Shown: piece by piece, positions 16,329 through 23,001 of the stretch
Layout of the letters: each line of letters starts with the position of its first letter
How positions within the stretch are numbered: the first letter of the stretch is position 1
Assembly: GCF_051155795.1 (NCBI RefSeq)
Contig: NZ_DAXETW010000181.1
Coordinates: 1-33,305 of the forward strand
From: Longibacter sp051155795
GTDB lineage: Bacteria; Bacteroidota; Rhodothermia; Rhodothermales; Salinibacteraceae
DNA length: 33,305 nt
Direction: 5' to 3'
Notes under the pieces: model-generated
Databases searched by the model: none
Told to the model about the DNA's origin: nothing
Seen by the model: the letters and a program-made list of their open reading frames with translations, nothing else
Program-made: the position numbers and the translations under genes

Positions 16329-17297
16329 CTACGCGGTGGCTGCGCCGCCCCGCGCGCGACGCGAGAGCGAGCTTGCCTCGATGAAGAGGTACTTCACCTC
16401 CGGATGCAGCTCGCGGACGCCGCGCTCCAGGCGGTCCACGGCAGACTCCACCTCGCCCGTCGACAGCCCGTCGCTAAACTCCAGGTCCATGTTGAGGACA
16501 AGCGTGTTCGGACCCATGTGCACGGTCAGGATGCGACCGACGGCCACCACCGCGTCGTCCTGATCCGCCAGATGACGGACGGACGTGCGGATGGCAGGAT
16601 CCGCCGCCTCGCCAATCAGCAGCTTCTTGCTCTCCCAGATCAGGAAAACGGCCACGCCGCAAAGAATCAGCCCGATGACGATCGATGCGATGCCGTCAAT
16701 CACGGGCATCTGGAGCGCGGACGCCAGGTGCACGCCCAGGAGTGCGACCACGAGGCCGGCCATCGCTGCGCTGTCCTCAAAGACGACGGTAAACGTGGTC
16801 GGGTCTTTGGCTTCTTTAATGGCCGTGAAGAACGGTTTGTCGCCCCGCTGTTTCTTGAACTCCTGCAGCGCGGTTCTCAGCGCGAGGGCCTCAAAGACGA
16901 TTGCGGCGCTCAGCACAATGGTGTTAAGGGTGAGGCCGGAAATGGTGACACCGGCGACCGTCACGGTTCCGGGTCCCCCATGACCGGGTTCCAGCACGTG
17001 CATCAAGCCCTCGTACATCGAAAAGCCGCCCCCGAGGCCGAAGATCAGGACTGCAACGATGAGCGTGTAGAAATAGAGCGACTTCCCATACCCGAACGGG
17101 TGTTCTTCATCCGCCGGTCGCTGGCTGCGTTTGATGCCGAGGAGAAGCAGCCCACCGTTTCCCGTGTCGACCAGCGAGTGGATGCCTTCCGCCAGCATCG
17201 CGCTGCTGCCACTGATCGCCGCCCCGATAAATTTTGTAACGGCAATGGCCGAGTTGCCGGCGATCGCGGCGTAGATAGCTTTTTTAGACGAAGCCAT
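16329..17297 (-). CDS. Cation diffusion facilitator family transporter
   Basis: This 322-residue inner-membrane transporter should export divalent metal (Zn, Co, Fe or Mn) in exchange for protons. Hydrophobic segments occur at about 9-30, 33-53, 75-94, 120-142, 170-190 and 200-221, giving six helices, followed by a cytoplasmic domain from about 235 to 305. The first metal motif is intact (GIHSLVDTGN, His40 and Asp44) and HPFGYGK follows. The second site reads FEDSAAMAGL (Glu174-Asp175) instead of HxxxD, as in the ZnT9-like branch of the family, so metal preference cannot be predicted. It is transcribed toward the transglycosylase gene, 238 bp away. A tandem 9-mer element lies just upstream. 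Confidence 0.9.
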   Translation of the reverse strand: MASSKKAIYAAIAGNSAIAVTKFIGAAISGSSAMLAEGIHSLVDTGNGGLLLLGIKRSQRPADEEHPFGYGKSLYFYTLIVAVLIFGLGGGFSMYEGLMHVLEPGHGGPGTVTVAGVTISGLTLNTIVLSAAIVFEALALRTALQEFKKQRGDKPFFTAIKEAKDPTTFTVVFEDSAAMAGLVVALLGVHLASALQMPVIDGIASIVIGLILCGVAVFLIWESKKLLIGEAADPAIRTSVRHLADQDDAVVAVGRILTVHMGPNTLVLNMDLEFSDGLSTGEVESAVDRLERGVRELHPEVKYLFIEASSLSRRARGGAATA

Positions 17298-17321
17298 AAG
17301 ACGGAGTCATCCGGAAGAAGA

Positions 17322-17348
17322 TACGATCCTTACGATCTTTACATACAA
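17322..17348. repeat. Tandem 9-mers upstream of the cation transporter
   Basis: TACGATCCT, TACGATCTT and TACATACAA lie head to tail at 17322-17330, 17331-17339 and 17340-17348. They are 25-51 bp upstream of the transporter start. On the minus strand they overlap a loose promoter (TTG, 22 bp, TATCTTCT). They may bind a metal-responsive regulator; this is inferred from position only. Confidence 0.35.
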
Positions 17349-17400
17349 GCGCGAGCCCCCAGTCGAAAGCCGGGCCTGTCTCTTTTTTGGGAAGACGGGC

Positions 17401-17491
17401 ATGGAAAGGGCGAAGGGCGAACGGCGAAGGGCGAAAGGCGAAATGCTAAGGGCGAAGTGTCAAGGGCGAAGTGTCAAGGGCGAAGGGCTAA
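17401..17491. repeat. Heptamer tandem array, GGGCGAA type
   Basis: Thirteen consecutive 7-base units occupy 91 bp without a phase break. The consensus unit is GGGCGAA, with variants CGGCGAA, AGGCGAA, GTGTCAA, ATGCTAA and GGGCTAA. Period 7 excludes coding selection and the array contains no promoter. It resembles the short tandemly repeated heptamers known from some cyanobacteria in form, not in sequence. Confidence 0.85.
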
Positions 17492-17514
17492 TTGGGGAGT
17501 ACGGTTTGATGTCT

Positions 17515-17535
17515 GGGGGGGGGCGGGGCGATGGG
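17515..17535 (+). other. G-tract, possible G-quadruplex
   Basis: Nine consecutive G are followed by C, four G, CGAT and three G within 21 bp. The run pattern permits a four-tract G-quadruplex on the plus strand. Long homopolymers are also sequencing-error prone, so the exact length is uncertain. Confidence 0.3.
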
Positions 17536-17754
17536 AGTCGTTCTGTCTTTCGGTGGCGTTTCTGCCGACGATCTTTCAGTTCGCGCGTCTCGTACCCTCT
17601 GAACGGTGGCCCTCCTTTTCTACTGGCAAGATGGATACACCTTGCCTCGGCGACATCGATGACACGTTTTTATATGGGTCATTGGATCGATTCAACGATC
17701 GGCGCTGCGTGCGGCGGTGGTCATTTTCGAACCAACCTGAATCTCCCCCCTGCA

Positions 17755-17804
17755 GAGGTGATCTGTTTCCTATGTTGCCGAGGTGATCTGTTACCCATGT
17801 ACCC
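17755..17804. repeat. Tandem pair of 25-bp repeats
   Basis: Two adjacent 25-base units (17755-17779 and 17780-17804) share GAGGTGATCTGTT and a common CATGT/TATGT block; 20 of 25 bases match. A third GAG begins right after. Multiple terminal repeats of this size occur at ends of some insertion sequences, but no transposase gene remains nearby, so this could be an IS relic. That reading is tentative. Confidence 0.55.
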
Positions 17805-17820
17805 GAGTAGTACCCCCGCA

Positions 17821-17862
17821 ACCCTGAGCGTTGAACCCTGGACGTTGAACCTTGAACCGAAT
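17821..17862. repeat. Heptamer tandem array, ACCCTGA/ACGTTGA type
   Basis: Six consecutive 7-base units (ACCCTGA, GCGTTGA, ACCCTGG, ACGTTGA, ACCTTGA, ACCGAAT) fill 42 bp in phase. A related ACGTTGA recurs at 17920-17926, just before the recQ start. It is a second heptamer family in the same spacer, unrelated in sequence to the one at 17401. Confidence 0.75.
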
Positions 17863-17940
17863 CGCCGCGATCCTTTCTGAAGGGCATCCGTATGGGGGAG
17901 CGGCAGGAATTCGTTTTCCACGTTGAACGTCGTCTCCTCG

Positions 17941-19767
17941 ATGGATGTCACCTCCGCCGATCCCCGGCACGTGCTGCAGACCGTCTTCGGCTATGATTCG
18001 TTTCGCCCTCACCAAGGAGAGATCATTGACCGGGTGTCGGACGGGCGAAACGCGCTCGTAATCATGCCGACCGGCGGCGGAAAGTCGCTTTGCTACCAGA
18101 TCCCGGCGCTTGTCCGGCCCGGAGTCGGTATTGTCGTTTCCCCGCTCATATCGCTGATGCAGGATCAGGTTGATGCCCTGCAGCAACTTGGGATTCGCGC
18201 GGCCGTCCTGAACTCGAGCCTCTCCGCCGGAGAGAGGCGGGCGGTGGAGGCGCAGTTTGCTCACGGGGAGCTTGACCTCTGCTACGTGGCGCCCGAGCGC
18301 GTCATGCGAAGCCGATTCATCGAGGCGATGCAGCAGACGCACATCGCGCTTATAGCCATCGACGAGGCGCACTGTATCTCGCAGTGGGGACACGACTTCC
18401 GCCCGGAGTACCTACAGCTTAGCCAGCTTCGCGAGACGTTTCCCCACGTCCCGACGATCGGCGTAACGGCGACGGCGGATCCTCCGACCCAGGAGGTGAT
18501 TCTCGACCGGCTCCACATGACGGGAGACGACCTCTTCGTAACCGGGTTCGACCGGCCCAATATCCACTACACGGTGGTTCCCAAGAAGCGAAACCCGAAG
18601 CAGCAGCTTCTCCGATTCGTGAAGTCAGAGCACCGTCATGATAGCGGGATCGTATACTGTCTGTCGCGCAAGCGTGTAGAGTCGACGGCCTCGTTTCTCG
18701 AGAAGCACGGCTTCGAGGCGCTTCCGTACCACGCGGGTTTGTCGGGCGGAAAACGGGAAGAACACCAGAACCGCTTCTTGCGGGAACCGGGCCTGATCGT
18801 CGTGGCGACGGTCGCCTTCGGCATGGGCATCGACAAGCCGGACGTCCGATTCGTCGCTCACCTGGATGTGCCCAAAACCATGGAGGCGTACTACCAGGAG
18901 ACCGGCCGTGCAGGGCGGGACGGACATCCGTCCAATGCCTGGATGGCGTACCGGCTTTCGGACATCGTCCGGATGCGGAAAATAATTCAGTCGTCCACGG
19001 AGAACGAGGAGTACCGATGGGCCCAGCACCACAAGCTGAACGCGCTGTTCGGCTACTGTGAGACGACCGACTGCCGCCGTCGCGTTATCCTCAACTACTT
19101 CGGAGAAAACGACCCCCCGAAAACCTGCGGGAACTGCGACAACTGCCTTCGGACGATCGACACATGGGATGGGACGGTGGCTGCGCAGAAAGTGCTGTCA
19201 TGTATCGCCCGGACCGGCCAGCGCTTCGGGGCTTCGCACGTGACCGACGTGCTCCGCGGAGCCGATACCGAGAAAGTCCGGAAGTTCGGGCACCAGAACG
19301 TGTCCACGTACGGGATTGGCGCCGACCGGTCCAAGCGTGCCTGGCGGTCCATCATCCGGCAACTGGTCGCGAAGGGGATGGTGCAGGTCGACGTGACGGG
19401 CTACGGATCCCTGAAGCTCGACGAATCGTGCCGCGCCGTCCTCCGCGGAAACCAGGACGTGGAGTTTCGTCATGAGCCCGAGCCCGCGTCCGGGCGTTCA
19501 TCCTCCCGAACGGCGAAGCGAACGAACGTGCCAGAGGAGGGGGAGGAGCGTGAGCTCTTCGAGGCGCTGCGTTCCTGCCGCACACGCCTCGCGAAGGATC
19601 AGGACGTGCCCCCGTATGTGGTGTTCGGGGACAAAACGCTCCTCGCGATGGTTGAATATCGGCCGGCCACGTCGACTGAATTTCGCCGGCTCCACGGCGT
19701 CGGAGACGTCAAGCTGGAGCGGTACGGCGATGCGTTCCTCGAAGTCATCCGCTCGTTCGATGCCTGA
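17941..19767 (+). CDS. recQ: ATP-dependent DNA helicase RecQ
   Basis: This 608-residue 3'-5' DNA helicase acts in recombination and repair of stalled forks in the cytoplasm. The helicase core has Walker A MPTGGGKS (42-49), the DEAH box (141-144, DEAHCISQWGHDFRPEY), GVTATAD and the arginine-finger motif QETGRAGRDG (319-328). The zinc site combines Cys373/378 with CGNCDNC (396-402). The winged-helix RQC region covers about 405-490, then a charged linker, then an HRDC domain at about 525-608 (FRRLHGVGDVKLERYGDAF). The length matches E. coli RecQ. ATG 17941 was chosen over the in-frame TTG at 17923, because the six extra residues match no family feature. It is divergent from the cation transporter across the repeat spacer. 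Confidence 0.95.
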   Translation: MDVTSADPRHVLQTVFGYDSFRPHQGEIIDRVSDGRNALVIMPTGGGKSLCYQIPALVRPGVGIVVSPLISLMQDQVDALQQLGIRAAVLNSSLSAGERRAVEAQFAHGELDLCYVAPERVMRSRFIEAMQQTHIALIAIDEAHCISQWGHDFRPEYLQLSQLRETFPHVPTIGVTATADPPTQEVILDRLHMTGDDLFVTGFDRPNIHYTVVPKKRNPKQQLLRFVKSEHRHDSGIVYCLSRKRVESTASFLEKHGFEALPYHAGLSGGKREEHQNRFLREPGLIVVATVAFGMGIDKPDVRFVAHLDVPKTMEAYYQETGRAGRDGHPSNAWMAYRLSDIVRMRKIIQSSTENEEYRWAQHHKLNALFGYCETTDCRRRVILNYFGENDPPKTCGNCDNCLRTIDTWDGTVAAQKVLSCIARTGQRFGASHVTDVLRGADTEKVRKFGHQNVSTYGIGADRSKRAWRSIIRQLVAKGMVQVDVTGYGSLKLDESCRAVLRGNQDVEFRHEPEPASGRSSSRTAKRTNVPEEGEERELFEALRSCRTRLAKDQDVPPYVVFGDKTLLAMVEYRPATSTEFRRLHGVGDVKLERYGDAFLEVIRSFDA

Positions 19768-19821
19768 TCCACTGGTTTTCGCCGGGCCGTCGGCAGATGC
19801 CGGAAAGGACGTGACTTTCTT

Positions 19822-19845
19822 CCGCCTGAAGGCGGCCTTTCCTTG
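19822..19845 (+). terminator. Short terminator candidate after recQ
   Basis: CCGCC (19822-19826) pairs with GGCGG (19831-19835) around TGAA, followed by CCTTTCCTTG. It lies 54 bp after the recQ stop. The U-tract is weak, and outer GGAAAGG/CCTTTCC pairing could extend it. Confidence 0.45.
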
Positions 19846-19866
19846 TGGTACCATACCCGGTATTTT

Positions 19867-19890
19867 TCCCTCTCCTCCCTCTCCTCCCTC
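19867..19890 (+). repeat. Pyrimidine tract with 9-base periodicity
   Basis: TCCCTCTCC is repeated at 19867 and 19876, and begun again at 19885, giving 24 bases of pure C/T ending 20 bp before the next start codon. It may form part of the mRNA leader in a genome without Shine-Dalgarno sites, or may be simple slippage. Confidence 0.5.
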
Positions 19891-19910
19891 GCAACCATCC
19901 ACGCATTGGT

Positions 19911-21416
19911 ATGAGAAGCGTCTTCTCGTTCTTCATCGTGAGCGTGTTGTCCGCGGTGATGGCGGCCGGAACGGTCGCTGCACAGCAGGCGCCTGCCGAT
20001 ACCGTTCGTGCCCCGAGCGCCGATACGGCAGCGGTGAATACGCCGGCTACCCCGGCTGCCCCGCAGCAGCGCCCCGCCGTCCCGCGCACACGCCCCTCGG
20101 CTCCCGACGTGACCGGCACGGCCGTGCTCGCAGACTGGCCGCCGTCGCTGTCCGACTTGCTGGACCGGATGGGGCGGCAGTCACCGCGTCTCCTGCCGAA
20201 GATCGACACCCTGATGGTCGATTACGCCTATACGACAGGCGATGATGTTGTAGATATGCGCTTCGGTCTGCAGTGGACGTCCGGGGAAAGCCTCCTGTAC
20301 CGCGGCGATGTCATTCCGCGCAGCGAGGGGCCGCCGGACGTCCGGATGTCGTCGTTCGAGATTTTGCTCGAGGTGGTGACCGGTGGCCGGAAAGTTGCCG
20401 AAACGGTGATCGCCGTGGATAGCATGGCGCTCCCGCCGGCGCCGGGATACTACGAATTCAACGTGCGCGTCCCGTACGAGCAGGTGTTTCTCGACATGGA
20501 CGCCCGCACGGCGGAGTCGTACCTGAAGGAAGGGGTTACGCTCGAGCGTCCCCTCATCGAAGTGATGGGTTTTCGGGAATTCCGCAACGGACAGCCCTTT
20601 GGCGCTGTGCAGACCTCTCGATCCGAAGAGGCTCAGGACGAGCGCCGCCGGACCGAGGCCGAGCCGGCCCCGGTCGTGTATCGCCCCCGTACGAGCGTCT
20701 TGATCGGTTGGCGGATTGCACCGGATCCCTACTACATCGGCCCGTCACCGGTGCGCGGTCGTAGCCCGACCGACCCGGACAACCGTGTGGTCGAGCGGCC
20801 GGGGGGCGACTCAAATCGCACGGGTCGCGCGGCGACATCCGGCCGTCCGACGGGGTCCGAGGGTGATGGAGACAGCGAGGAGCGCACGGGACGAACGACC
20901 GCTGCCTCCGGGGATTCGGACAAAAGCGGGAAGCAGGAAAGCGGCGACTCGTCGTCCGGTCGCGACGATGATGACGAGGACGATGACGACCTGGCGGGGG
21001 CCGCGCTCGGTGCGGCGGCTGTGGTTGCCGGCGTTGCGTACTTTGGCGGGACGGTCGGCCTGTACGGGACGGGCGAAACGCCGCTCGGTTTAACCGCCGG
21101 CGTGACGAAGCGGAAGGGCGGCGTCCACCTTCAGGCAGCAATCAACCCGGAGGTGATCGACCAGGAAGGGACGCAGCGGCTGACGGTGAAGGCACTCGGG
21201 TTCTACGACCTGATCGGCAACAGCATCGTGCAGCCGGCCGTCGGGATCGGTGCACAGGCGGTCGCTATCGACGACAACACCGAGCTGAAACCAGCCGTTT
21301 CGGTCGGAGCCGTGCTCAACGCGGGGACGTTCACCCTCTTTGGCGGCTTTGATTTCACGCGTTCCGTGCCCGAATTTGGCCTCGCCTACAACTTCCGGTA
21401 CAGTGCCGACCGGTAG
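19911..21416 (+). CDS. Exported protein of unknown function with acidic linker and barrel-like end
   Basis: The product was not recognised. The protein has 501 residues with a signal peptide to about 25 (GTVAAQQ). A Pro/Ala-rich stretch covers 26-70 and a folded, beta-rich domain about 75-270 (DTLMVDYAYTTGDDVVDMRF). A disordered Ser/Gly/Asp linker covers 280-360 and ends in DDDDEDDDD (352-360). A small-residue hydrophobic segment follows at 361-385 (LAGAALGAAAVVAGVAYF). The C-terminal region is strand-rich and ends FGLAYNFRYSADR, as in outer-membrane barrels. It may be an envelope protein with a periplasmic domain and a small membrane part. The start at 19911 gives the signal peptide. A hairpin separates it from recQ and another follows it, so it is probably monocistronic. 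Confidence 0.7.
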   Translation: MRSVFSFFIVSVLSAVMAAGTVAAQQAPADTVRAPSADTAAVNTPATPAAPQQRPAVPRTRPSAPDVTGTAVLADWPPSLSDLLDRMGRQSPRLLPKIDTLMVDYAYTTGDDVVDMRFGLQWTSGESLLYRGDVIPRSEGPPDVRMSSFEILLEVVTGGRKVAETVIAVDSMALPPAPGYYEFNVRVPYEQVFLDMDARTAESYLKEGVTLERPLIEVMGFREFRNGQPFGAVQTSRSEEAQDERRRTEAEPAPVVYRPRTSVLIGWRIAPDPYYIGPSPVRGRSPTDPDNRVVERPGGDSNRTGRAATSGRPTGSEGDGDSEERTGRTTAASGDSDKSGKQESGDSSSGRDDDDEDDDDLAGAALGAAAVVAGVAYFGGTVGLYGTGETPLGLTAGVTKRKGGVHLQAAINPEVIDQEGTQRLTVKALGFYDLIGNSIVQPAVGIGAQAVAIDDNTELKPAVSVGAVLNAGTFTLFGGFDFTRSVPEFGLAYNFRYSADR

Positions 21417-21459
21417 CTTTTCGCGGCGCGGTCTGGAATCGTCCGATCTACACTGAAAA

Positions 21460-21490
21460 GCAAAAAGCCGAGCCCTTCAAGGCTCGGCCT
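21460..21490. terminator. Bidirectional terminator between converging genes
   Basis: GCCGAGCC (21467-21474) and GGCTCGGC (21481-21488) pair perfectly around CTTCAA. On the minus strand TTTTTGCTTTTC follows, a classic U-tract for the small minus-strand gene. On the plus side CTTCGCTT is weaker. Confidence 0.85.
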
Positions 21491-21542
21491 TCGCTTACAC
21501 TGCTACGATGTGGGTTCGCAAACGCGGAGCGCTCCAAACGAG

Positions 21543-21827
21543 TTACGGCTTCTCCGTGGCGACAAAGTCGGCGCGGTCTCCGGACGGCGTGCTGATCACA
21601 TCGGTGATCTCAACGGAAAACGTTTTCTCCCGCTCGCGACTCCGGTCGTACAGGATTCCCTGAAACTCCGCGTCGTCCTCCTTCTCGGCCAGGCCGTCGA
21701 TACTCACACCGTCTTCCGCGAAAAAGACGCCTTTGTAAGCTTTACCGTAAACAGTTTTCTGAGAGTAGGCGAAGCCCTCCCCCTCAAAGTCGTTCAGCTG
21801 CGCGTCGTGGAGGTCGTAGAGGCTCAT
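21543..21827 (-). CDS. Small protein of unknown function
   Basis: The product was not recognised. The 94-residue protein is soluble and acidic, with no signal peptide or membrane segment. It contains alternating polar/hydrophobic strands (GKAYKGVFFAEDGVSIDGL, then FSVEITDVISTPSGDRADF), which suggests a small beta-rich fold. Support as a real gene comes from its position before a strong minus-strand terminator, the absence of a competing frame and protein-like composition. Its neighbours say little about its role. Confidence 0.6.
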   Translation of the reverse strand: MSLYDLHDAQLNDFEGEGFAYSQKTVYGKAYKGVFFAEDGVSIDGLAEKEDDAEFQGILYDRSREREKTFSVEITDVISTPSGDRADFVATEKP

Positions 21828-22129
21828 GATGTGCTCGAAACAGTATGTGTAAGTTGTCTACCATGGAAAGGACACCCGCCGATATCCTGCCCGCCGGGCT
21901 TTACATCCTTCTAACCATACGTTTCATACGGAACGAACAGGCATCAGTTCACATCTACGGTATAAAGTCATTAGAATTGCCAGTTCGCTCTTGATGCAGT
22001 GACCGTTGCGTCACGCTGCGGGCGGCGAAAGCTGTCGCCGTGAGCGTCGACGTCCCGTACTTCCGTGTCACCCGAGGTCGGTTGACGGCCCGGTTCCGCC
22101 CGATGTTCTCCACGTCCCTACCACTGCTG
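21828..22129. other. Spacer between the small unknown gene and the ECF sigma gene
   Basis: This 302-bp stretch holds the divergent upstream regions of two genes. It is AT-richer than its surroundings from 21895 to 21990. CATACG occurs twice, 9 bp apart (21917 and 21926), just before a candidate ECF promoter. A further GTGAC/GTCAC inverted repeat lies near 21999-22014. No gene was seen, and the sigma-gene frame is open through 22040 but not protein-like there. Confidence 0.5.
21930..21957 (+). promoter_or_regulatory. Candidate ECF-type promoter upstream of the sigma gene
   Basis: GGAAC at 21930-21934 and CATCTA at 21952-21957 are 17 bp apart. They match the general ECF pattern GGAAC / CGTCTA at 10 of 11 bases. 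This would allow autoregulation of the sigma gene 172 bp downstream. The evidence is consensus only. Confidence 0.4.
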
Positions 22130-22684
22130 ATGGCCTCACCTTCCATCGACCCCGATACCGTTCGTCAAGCGCAGAACGGCGACGACCGGGCCCGGTCGTC
22201 GCTTCTGTCTACCATCGAACCGATCCTGCGTGGTTACTTCGTGAAGCGCATCGGCAAGAATACGGACGTGGACGATCTCGTTCAGAATACCCTTATCCGC
22301 GTCCACGAGGGTCTGGCCGACCTTGAAAAGCCGGGCAGCTTGAAGCCGTTTGCGATGAAAGCGGCGCTATTTGAGCTGCAGGACTATTATCGCGGTCGCT
22401 ACGACATGAAAGAGCGTCTCTACGATCCGGAGTTGCCGCTGAACCGGACGACGGCAGCGGACGACGGTAGCGACCGCGTGGACGTCGAAACGGCCCTGGA
22501 GCAACTGTCTCCGAAAGCACGGCGCATCATAGAATTGCGGGAGTATGGCTACAAGTACCGCGAAATTGCCCAGATGATCGACACGACGGAGGCGGCGATA
22601 AAAATGCAGGTCAAGCGCGCCTTCGACAAGATGCGCGACGCAATGACGATGCTGCTCGCCCTGATACTGATCCCGAGCCTGTAG
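22130..22684 (+). CDS. ECF-family RNA polymerase sigma factor
   Basis: This 184-residue ECF sigma factor directs RNA polymerase to its own regulon. Region 2 spans about 28-92, with the core-binding block DVDDLVQNTLIRVHEGL (46-62). Region 4 spans about 118-172, with its helix-turn-helix (LSPKARRIIELREYGYKYRE, then TTEAAIKMQVKRAFDKMR). The C-terminus ends in a hydrophobic tail, AMTMLLALILIPSL (171-184), which is unusual for this family. The start at 22130 gives a normal-length protein; 22103 is possible. It heads a FecR/STN-receptor/DUF4249 locus, so it is probably released by surface signalling through the FecR protein. Confidence 0.88.
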   Translation: MASPSIDPDTVRQAQNGDDRARSSLLSTIEPILRGYFVKRIGKNTDVDDLVQNTLIRVHEGLADLEKPGSLKPFAMKAALFELQDYYRGRYDMKERLYDPELPLNRTTAADDGSDRVDVETALEQLSPKARRIIELREYGYKYREIAQMIDTTEAAIKMQVKRAFDKMRDAMTMLLALILIPSL

Positions 22685-23001
22685 CGGGTGCGCCGCGATA
22701 GATGGGCAGCCGCACTGTTGAAAGATGGCTGTTACCTTTTTCATGCATGTCGCGGCTACCCTATCGAGTGATGGTCTTTCCGATCATGGGTGCTCCCGTG
22801 CGCTCCCTCCGATCCTGCAGGACGAGGACGCCAGCCAGGGGCCGTGCGTGGCAGCTCGCAGAAGTCGGATGGATTCACGACGCAGAGCGACAGCGCGGAA
22901 ACAGGCACGCAGGCATCACGCAGGGAACGATTGGTTTCCCGAGTGGACCCAGTCTCCTCGCCTTGCGGCGGTTATTCTAAAGACGTTAAATACCCAGACT
23001 T
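22685..23001. other. Spacer between sigma and anti-sigma genes
   Basis: This 317-bp gap is long for a sigma/anti-sigma pair. No gene or hairpin with a T-run was recognised. It contains one ECF-like promoter candidate near its start; from 22760 to 22980 the sequence is GC-rich and featureless. An AT-rich stretch (TTATTCTAAAGACGTTAAAT) lies just before the fecR start. Confidence 0.5.
22730..22758 (+). promoter_or_regulatory. Candidate ECF-type promoter upstream of fecR
   Basis: GTTAC (22731-22735) and CGGCTA (22753-22758) are 17 bp apart. The -10 box matches CGTCTA at 5 of 6 bases and the -35 box is partial. It lies 46 bp after the sigma stop codon. The spacing is identical to the boxes upstream of sigma and of the receptor. 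Confidence 0.35.

Larger units (their letters stand above)
17298..17940. other. Repeat-rich intergenic spacer
   Basis: This 643-bp spacer separates the divergent cation transporter and recQ genes. It contains no credible coding frame. It holds a tandem 9-mer element (17322-17348), a heptamer array (17401-17491), a G-tract (17515-17535), a 25-mer tandem pair (17755-17804) and a second heptamer array (17821-17862). The stretch between 17536 and 17754 shows no recognisable feature. Confidence 0.7.

Noticed and set aside
17401..17862. Possible CRISPR array
   Set aside because: Units are 7 and 25 bases without unique spacers, and no cas genes lie nearby.
17401..17880. Open frame across the repeat spacer
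   Set aside because: Its N-terminal part is only the heptamer array read through. It has no protein-like features and no partner downstream.
17923..17940. TTG start giving a six-residue longer RecQ
   Set aside because: The ATG at 17941 fits the family length, and the extra residues overlap heptamer-like sequence.
22702..22980. Small gene between sigma and fecR
   Set aside because: Overlapping frames there are Arg/Ser-rich and inconsistent; the stretch looks non-coding.
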